This document shows, in pieces, positions 58,148-64,000 of a stretch of 64,000 bases of DNA (the first letter of the stretch is position 1; each line of letters begins with the position of its first letter). The notes beneath the pieces are model-generated. The model was not told where the DNA came from and made no database searches. It saw only the letters and a program-made list of their open reading frames with translations. The DNA is from Linnemannia hyalina (taxonomy: Eukaryota; Mortierellomycota; Mortierellomycetes; Mortierellales; Mortierellaceae), in NCBI GenBank assembly GCA_019671135.1, contig JAHRHY010000008.1:2264322-2328321 (forward strand), written 5' to 3'. The position numbers and the translations under genes are program-made.

Positions 58148-58633
58148 ATGCCTTCCACTCGCCGTGCTCCTCTTACCTCCACCTCCAGTATCGATACCTC
58201 TTCAACTACAGCCTTTACAGGATACAAGCGGGTTAGAGCGACCAACTCAACAAGGTCGCAGCCCACCAAGTCCGTCAGGTTCTCTTCCCTTACCACCACC
58301 AGGCGTACGGCTGCCACTAAATCTACTGTTACCACTCCCTCCTCTCCTTCCTCGCTTCCCATCAATAGCACTATCACCACACCCAATGCAATCGCTTCTT
58401 CTTCCTCCTCCTCTTCCCCTATTAGCAGGTGTAGCAGGTGCCGTGGAAACGATCACCAAAGGTCAACAAGTCGTCGCTGCCCATACTTTAAAGGGAAGCA
58501 AACGACAAGTGCAAGGATCTGCCATTCCCAGAAGCGTCACTCCAACAACTGCGACTACCTCGAAACCACCTTTGACACCGTTTCGGACGAGAGTATCCTC
58601 GCTGCACGACCCGCGTCTTTCACATCAAGCTGA
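58148..58633 (+). CDS. Truncated Helitron zinc-knuckle protein (copy in Helitron 2)
   Basis: Same 161-residue frame as 37456-37941, including the CSRCRGNDHQRSTSRRC cluster and the out-of-frame tail after the deletion junction. No difference seen. Confidence 0.7.
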   Translation: MPSTRRAPLTSTSSIDTSSTTAFTGYKRVRATNSTRSQPTKSVRFSSLTTTRRTAATKSTVTTPSSPSSLPINSTITTPNAIASSSSSSSPISRCSRCRGNDHQRSTSRRCPYFKGKQTTSARICHSQKRHSNNCDYLETTFDTVSDESILAARPASFTSS

Positions 58634-58653
58634 AGGAACTCCTGCATGATCTG

Positions 58654-60678
58654 TTGAAAAACCATGTCCTCGGAAAGGTCGTCGGCATGATTCATGTCAT
58701 TGAGTTCCAGAAGCGTGGACTCCCCCATGCACACATTCTGCTCATCATGAGCCCCGAGCACAAGCCTGGATTGCCTGAGGACTACGACAAATACATTTCT
58801 GCCGAGATTCCTGACCCTGCAACTCATCCGGCCGCCTATGAGACTGTTGTGAAATCCATGATCCATGGCCCATGTGGACCGGCAAACAGGAACTCTCCAT
58901 GCATGGAGAACGGCGTGTGTACCAAAGGCTATCCCAAGCCCTTCCTCGCAACCACCACAAACGGACCAAATGGATATCCGCAGTACCGGCGCCGCATGGA
59001 TGGAAGGACAGTCAGGATCGATGGCCGGGGAGATTTCGAGATTGACAACCGTTGGGTCGTTCCGCACAACCCTTATCTGGCTGCAAAGTATGGTGCCCAT
59101 ATCAATGTCGAGAGCTGCACCTCTTCCACTGCGGTCAAGTATCTTTACAAGTACGTCTACAAGGGTCATGATCGAGCCACTGTTGTGGTTCAACAGCCGG
59201 CACAAGACGGAGCTCAAGCCGGAGCCGGAGATCTACCTGTGCCAGAAGTCAACGAGATCATTGATTTCATCGACGGTCGCTATGTCTCTGCCTTCGAGTC
59301 TTCTTGGCGCATATTCGGTTTCCGCCTACACAGTGCCTATCCATCCGTCACCAGGTTGCATTTGCATCTTCCCGGCCAGTTCATGCACGCCTTCCGCTCG
59401 GACGAACCCATCGCCGATGTCCTAGAGAGAGCCGCACTGGAGCGCAGTACGCTGACTGCATTCTTCGACTATAACCGCAACCATCCTGACGAACCGCCAT
59501 CAAAGTACCACGACTTTCCTCAAACCCACGTTTACCTCAAGAGGGAAAAGCGATGGAAGCTCAGAGAGAGAGGATGTACAGTCGGCCGACTCTTTTTTGT
59601 GCATGATACCGCAGGCGATCTGTTTTATTTGCGGTTGCTACTACTCTCGGTGCCAAGTCCTATATCGTTTGAGGGCCTAAGAACAGTCGAAAACGAGGTC
59701 CACCCCACGTTCAAGGCCGCCTGCATCGCCCTTGGCATGCTTCAAGATGATCGCGAGTGGGTGAACTGTCTTCGGGATGCCGCAGTCAGCCAAACGGGAT
59801 ACCAACTCCGCTCCCTTTTTGCAAAGATTCTTGCCTTTTGCAACCCGACAAATCCTGCTCAGCTTTGGACCACCTTTCGCGATGCACTGTCTGATGATCT
59901 CCGTCCAAGGGAACGTGACGCTACCAGCCTTGAGCAGCGACAATCCTTTGCAGACCAGCGTGCAAATGCTGCCTTGATCCACTTACAAGTCCTCTTGAGG
60001 AACCTCGGCAAGACTCTCCACGACTACGAAGGCATGCCCGAGCCCATCATACTGGAGCAGCATGGTCCCAACGTAAATGCATTTATTGCAGACGAGTTGA
60101 ATTACCCTTTGCCCAGCGCAGAAGATTTCGCCATGATGGAGCAGTCACTCAACGCGAATCAGAGGGAAGCATACAACCGAATCAAGCACTCCTATGAGAT
60201 GAACTCTTCCGAGGCGTACTTCATCGATGGTCCTGCAGGTACAGGAAAGACCTTCCTGTACTCCCTAATCCTGTCTATGGTCCGGTCGAATCGCGATATC
60301 GCTCTTGCCGTTGCTGGATCTGGAATCGCCGCATTACTCCTACAAGGCGGAAGAACCGCTCACTCGCGCTTTAAGATTCCCGTCCCTACCCACGAGGATA
60401 GCGTTTGTTCAGTCAACCACAGGTCAGAAATTGCCAATCTTCTCATCCGGGCCAAGATCGTTGTCTGGGACGAGGCTCCGATGATGCATCGGCATATCTT
60501 TGAGGCTGTAGATCGCACTCTCAAAGACCTGATGAAGACTGTGGACCCTGCGAACGAACATCGTCCCTTTGGAGGAAAGCTCATGGTCTTTGGCGGCGAC
60601 TTCAGGCAGATTCCTCCAGTCGTTAAGCAAGGCCGCAGAGAGGAAACCATTGGAGCCTGCTTTAAAAGATCTCCACTC
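58654..60678 (+). pseudogene. Helitron 2 Rep-Pif1 fragment
   Basis: Equivalent to 37962-39978. Keeps the HUH motif, tyrosine motif, Walker A and DEAPM; differs at a few residues (GIAALLL against GIATLLL, APMMHRH against APMTHRH). Lacks the N-terminus through the old deletion and the helicase C-terminus through the gypsy-1 insertion. Confidence 0.85.
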
Positions 60679-60826
60679 TGAAAAATATAGCGTACCTTGG
60701 AGTAAGTGAGAAAGAAGATCGGGGATCGTTTATTACTAAGTCTAGGGTTTAAATACTAAGGGACACTGCCCTTAATTATCTCACTGAGTACGCTTCTTGA
60801 TAATGTACAGTCACGAAAATGCGACA
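60679..60826 (-). repeat. gypsy-1 3' LTR, copy 2 (148 bp)
   Basis: Matches 4531-4678. As the coding strand is minus, this is the 3' LTR. The 5 bp before it (CACTC) should be repeated at the other end of the element, which is outside the window. Confidence 0.93.
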
Positions 60827-60897
60827 GATTTCCTCTCCCTTTGAAGAACGAATTATGAGTTCTTGGATTTCAAAGGCATGTAGTGGATGGACATAAT

Positions 60898-63471
60898 TTA
60901 TGTCTTACTTCGATTGCGGGTCCGCCTGCGTTTACGCCTTGGCGGCAATAATGATTCTTCTTCTTCATGTTGTTCTTCGTCTTGTTGTTCTTCTTGTTCA
61001 TCATCAGAATCTGCAGGGGAATCGGCTGTTATCAGAGGATTTGGTTGTTCATTAATGTTTTCTTTATCTTTCCAGTAGGAAGTAAGAGAAGATCGTTCAA
61101 CAAAGTTCTCTTCTGGTTCCCAGGTGTTGAGCTTGTTGGAATAGTTTTTCCATTTGACGAAATATTCTTTCTTCGTACTGTCATGTGTATGTTGCCTATG
61201 TGCTACCACTTTTTCCACCTCATAGGTGTCTGATTCATCGGCGTTGTCAAGGACCAGTTTGAGTTGAGATGGTGCGTATGATCTTTCTAAAATAGCGCCA
61301 GTTCCATCTTTAAGGATATATGCGCCACCCGCGTTGCGGTTGACTACTGTGTATGGTCCTTCATATCTTGGTGATAATTTTTCGCCGAGAATTGGATTAA
61401 GTGTCATCACTTTGGCTCCATCGGGGAACTCGTTGAGTAATACTGTACGATTGAACCTCTCTATCATTCTCTTTTGAGTGTTCTCTGTATTTTCTTTGAT
61501 TGCTGGAAAGACTGTTTTGGTCATGTACTCAAGTCGTTCAAGAAGTTTATCTTGTGTTAATGGATTGTTTTTCTCATCACAGAAGTGGCTGAAACCGTTG
61601 TTTTGACGTGCAAAGAAGAGTGAAAATGGAGATGAGTTGTGTAGTGATACAATGCGTGTGTTCATCGATAATTGAATGAAAGGAAGGTGTTCGTCCCACA
61701 TATGCCCCTCCTCGAGAACTTGTTTTCTGATCATTTGTACGGCTGTTTTGACATGGTTTTCGGCCACACCATTGCCCATTGCCGCGAGGGTGGTAAGGGG
61801 TAATAAGACGATGGTCGATGCACATTTTTGTGGTCAAAAGTTTTGTAATTGTATTGACGAATTCTCCACCATTGTCAGATTGAAGTATTTTAGGAAAGCC
61901 GATCAAACAGAATAATTCCCATAGCGCAGTGGCTACAGTTAGACCTTTTTTGTTTGGCAAGGCGCGCAAGAAAACAAATCGCGTACAAACATCAACAACT
62001 ACAAGTAGTCGGACGTTTTTGTTCTTTGTCAACGGAAGCGGACCTGCCAGATCAATGGCTATGTGTTCTCCTGGAAGTTGAGCATTGATGGCTTTCATAG
62101 GATGGTATCCTTTTCGTGCAATATTGAATCGTTGACATTCTCGGCATCGTTTGATAAAATCGACACATTCTTGTGACAGATGAGGCCAAGTAAGTCCTTG
62201 TTCATGAATAGAATTGACCATTGCGTTTGCTCCAATATGTCCCATTGCATGGGTTGTAAACAATATATTGTTTCTTTTAACTGGATCTACTTTTTTGCGT
62301 TCAGTTTCTTTATCTTGGATTAGATGCATGTAGGAAATAATTTTCTTTTGATCAGCTTTAGTTGTATTTTTATTTGTGATTTCAATTGGATATAGGCGTG
62401 ATAGGGCATCGGGTAATACGTTAAGAATGCCTGGGCGATAGTGCACCGTGAAAGTATAGTTTAAGATTGTTTCTTGCCAGTTGGTGAGCATTGAGTTGAG
62501 CTCAGGTTGAGTATGGATGTATACAAGTGAACGATGATCGGTATATAAGTCAAAGTGTCTTCCCCAGAGGTAGTAGTGAAAACGATTGAGTGCAAAGACA
62601 ATCGCTAACAATTCTCTATGCGTTGCTGAATATCTGCGTTCACGATCTTGCAAAGATCGCAACATGAATGATATATAGTTGATAGTGTCTGGGTACTTTG
62701 GACCCTTTGGAAGTTGATAGAGTACAGCGCCAATCCCGACGTTAGAAGCATCGGTGGCTACATAGAAAGGTTGACTGAAGTCTGGGAAGGACAAGACAGG
62801 GGCTATGAGCAAGATATTTCGTAGTGCATCAAAGGCGCGCTTCTGCTCATCATTCATTACGAAAGAGTCGGTTCGACTGCGAAGTGCATCTAGAGGTGCT
62901 GCGACCGTACTGAAGTTTGGAACATATTCACGGAAAAAATTACACGTTCCGAGGTAAGATTGGATTTGTTTGGCGCAAGTGGCATATTCCACCTTGTGCA
63001 TGTTCACAAGCTTCTTGGTGTCAACACTCTTGCCATGGAGACCCACAAGGAATCCAAGGAGTGAGATCTGTATGCTGAAGAAGTTGCATTTATCGCGGTT
63101 GATAATTAATTTTGCCTCGTTGAGACGTTTAATTACAATCTTTACGTGTTCAGCGTGCTCTTTTCTCGAACGTGAAAATATAACGATGTCATCTATAAAG
63201 TTGCACACAAACGGTAGATCACCGAGGATCCGGTTCATTCCACGCTGAAATAGACTCGACAGAGGCTTCAAACCAAATGGTGCTTTTTTGAACATGTATT
63301 GAGTACCCTTATGCATGAATGCCGTGAGAGGTTGGTCCTCTTCGTGGATTGGTAGTCTGTGGTATGCTTGTGTGAGATCGATCGTGGTGTACACAGCGTT
63401 GCCTGATAGGCGGTTGAGAATATCTGGTATAAGTGGCAATGGATAATTGTCGTCTGGTAGGTGTTTGTTTA
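60898..63471 (-). pseudogene. pol: Pol C-terminal part of gypsy-1 copy 2, frameshifted in integrase
   Basis: From 63471 down: RT from the PLPLIPDILNRLSG region, FIDDIVIFS, RNase H ATDASNVGIG and THRELLAIVFALNRF, integrase zinc region HIGANAMVNSIHE...CRECQRF, then IAIDLAGPL and LQSDNGGEF. At about 61775-61785 a 7-bp tandem duplication (GGCAATG twice) shifts the frame within the segment before the catalytic Glu. Coding continues in the next frame from about 61779 (GNGVAENHVKTAVQM) to a chromodomain-like YEVEKVVAHR...WKNYSNKLNTWEPEENF and the stop at 60898. The C-terminus is rich in D, E, Q and basic residues. Inactive in this copy. Confidence 0.88.
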
Positions 63472-63966
63472 GGAGGCCTTTCAGGTCGAAGTTATCATAT
63501 GGTGTTTGTTACATCTCTGTAGATCTCGACAATATCCATAGCGACTATGGGATGAGAATGTATATATGATACCAAGCATATAAGACAACCATTGTAACAT
63601 TTTTTGTTTAACTATCCTACTAAACACCAACCTATTCTCCAAACAACAAAGTCTTCTTATTTTTCGCACACCAAACTCTTGAATATGTCCATCTACTATT
63701 AACCTGTAACCCTCACTGCAAGATTCGACAGAGTAGTTCTTGTATGTGATCATCTAAAGCACTTGTATTCTCAACTGTATCTTTGTCGTGAAATACAGGG
63801 GAGAGATTACATTTTAAAAATTCTTGTGCTATCTATTGCTATTTTATTCTGTGTTCTGTTGCCCACTATGAAGAGATATGCCAGTTATGGAAGTCAACAC
63901 TCCGTTCCTTGGACTTTGGATATTTTTTATATGCCTTTTTATATCCTCTGCACATGAAGGGGCCGC
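63472..63966 (+). repeat. Left terminal direct repeat of a further X-type element (495 bp)
   Basis: Same orientation and length as 41198-41692 but with its own substitutions (TCAGGTCGAAG, TTCGACAGAG, TTTGTCGTGAAAT). Outer flank TTA, inner flank TACCGAATAAAAT. Confidence 0.92.
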
Positions 63967-64000
63967 TACCGAATAAAATATAAAAATATATTTGTATTCT
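63472..64000 (+). mobile_element. X-type element (X2), left end only, runs off window
   Basis: The terminal repeat is followed by ACCGAATAAAATATAAAAATA as in element X, so the transposase gene is expected about 160 bp further on, outside the window. Confidence 0.8.

Larger units (their letters stand above)
57868..60678 (+). mobile_element. Helitron 2, remainder; cut by gypsy-1 LTR
   Basis: Continues the 5' piece 41028-41197 and carries the same internal deletion as Helitron 1, with a handful of substitutions. Stops at CTCCACTC where the gypsy-1 LTR (TGAAAAATA) begins at 60679; the uninterrupted sequence at 39975 reads CTCCACTCTGGGACC. Confidence 0.9.
60679..63471 (-). mobile_element. gypsy-1 copy 2, 3' part, interrupted by an X-type element
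   Basis: Contains the 3' LTR, chromodomain, integrase, RNase H and part of RT. Broken at GTTTGTTTA (63471), where GGAGGCC of an X-type repeat starts; the intact sequence at 1050 reads GTTTGTTTAAGGG, giving a TTA target. Confidence 0.92.

Noticed and set aside
5588..63966. 64-codon hydrophobic frame (ends YMPFYILCT) in each 495-bp repeat, and the opposite 90-codon frame
   Set aside because: The 64-codon frame begins with TTG in every copy examined, and the 90-codon frame is broken in the Y copies. Conservation of the frames follows from conservation of the repeat itself.
1..64000. Endogenized giant or asfar-like virus
   Set aside because: Hairpin ends, terminal tandem repeats and Cys/His modules suggested it, but no capsid, DNA polymerase, packaging ATPase or transcription-factor gene is present, and the units are 5-6 kb with transposase and TWA targets.

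Overview
The window is eukaryotic repeat-rich DNA, most likely from a fungus. Evidence: Ty3/gypsy elements with chromodomain integrases, Rep-Pif1 Helitrons interrupted by short (92-104 nt) GT-AG introns, zinc-knuckle Gag proteins, and no tRNA, rRNA or recognisable housekeeping gene. An early-diverging lineage such as Mucoromycota is my guess; nothing in the sequence proves it. Essentially every base can be assigned to a mobile element or its debris.

Layout: 1-4678 gypsy-1 (minus, runs off the left edge); 4679-5590 gag fragment of another gypsy; 5588-15396 element Y, a DDE-transposase element with 495-bp terminal direct repeats, interrupted by gypsy-2 (7428-12986); 15397-15800 tail of an element Z'; 15801-20866 element Z1, bounded by two 451-bp hairpin palindromes and encoding a possible rolling-circle Rep-like protein plus a DDE transposase; 20867-28128 Helitron B (minus, 3' end cut off); 28131-about 31000 decayed Helitron D and low-complexity DNA to about 32900; 32862-35711 part of element Z2; 35261-37008 element Z3 with different cargo; 37009-41027 Helitron 1; 41028-41197 plus 57868-60678 Helitron 2, split by element X (41198-57867); X is itself split by gypsy-A (41870-52727), which is split by gypsy-B (46296-51911); 60679-63471 second gypsy-1 copy, inserted in Helitron 2 and itself interrupted at 63472 by another X-type element that runs off the right edge.

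The part that looks new is the X/Y/Z family. Its members encode homologous DDE transposases of about 420-430 aa that resemble the PIF/Harbinger (DDE_Tnp_4) class, and all termini carry GGAGGCC. X-type elements are flanked by TAA or TTA targets, as PIF/Harbinger elements are. Unlike ordinary Harbinger elements they have long terminal repeats: 495-bp direct repeats in X/Y, and in Z a 451-bp palindrome (210-bp arms, 31-nt loop) whose loop occurs in both flip and flop orientations. Z elements are joined head to tail through one shared palindrome, carry iteron-like tandem repeats near one end, and swap internal genes. Z1 adds the possible Rep, whose first ATG lies inside the palindrome's terminal motif. 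X/Y adds a large acidic Cys/His protein with a triplicated domain. Linear-replicon or rolling-hairpin features therefore seem combined with a cut-and-paste transposase. All comparisons were made by eye; family assignments of the Rep-like and acidic proteins are tentative.
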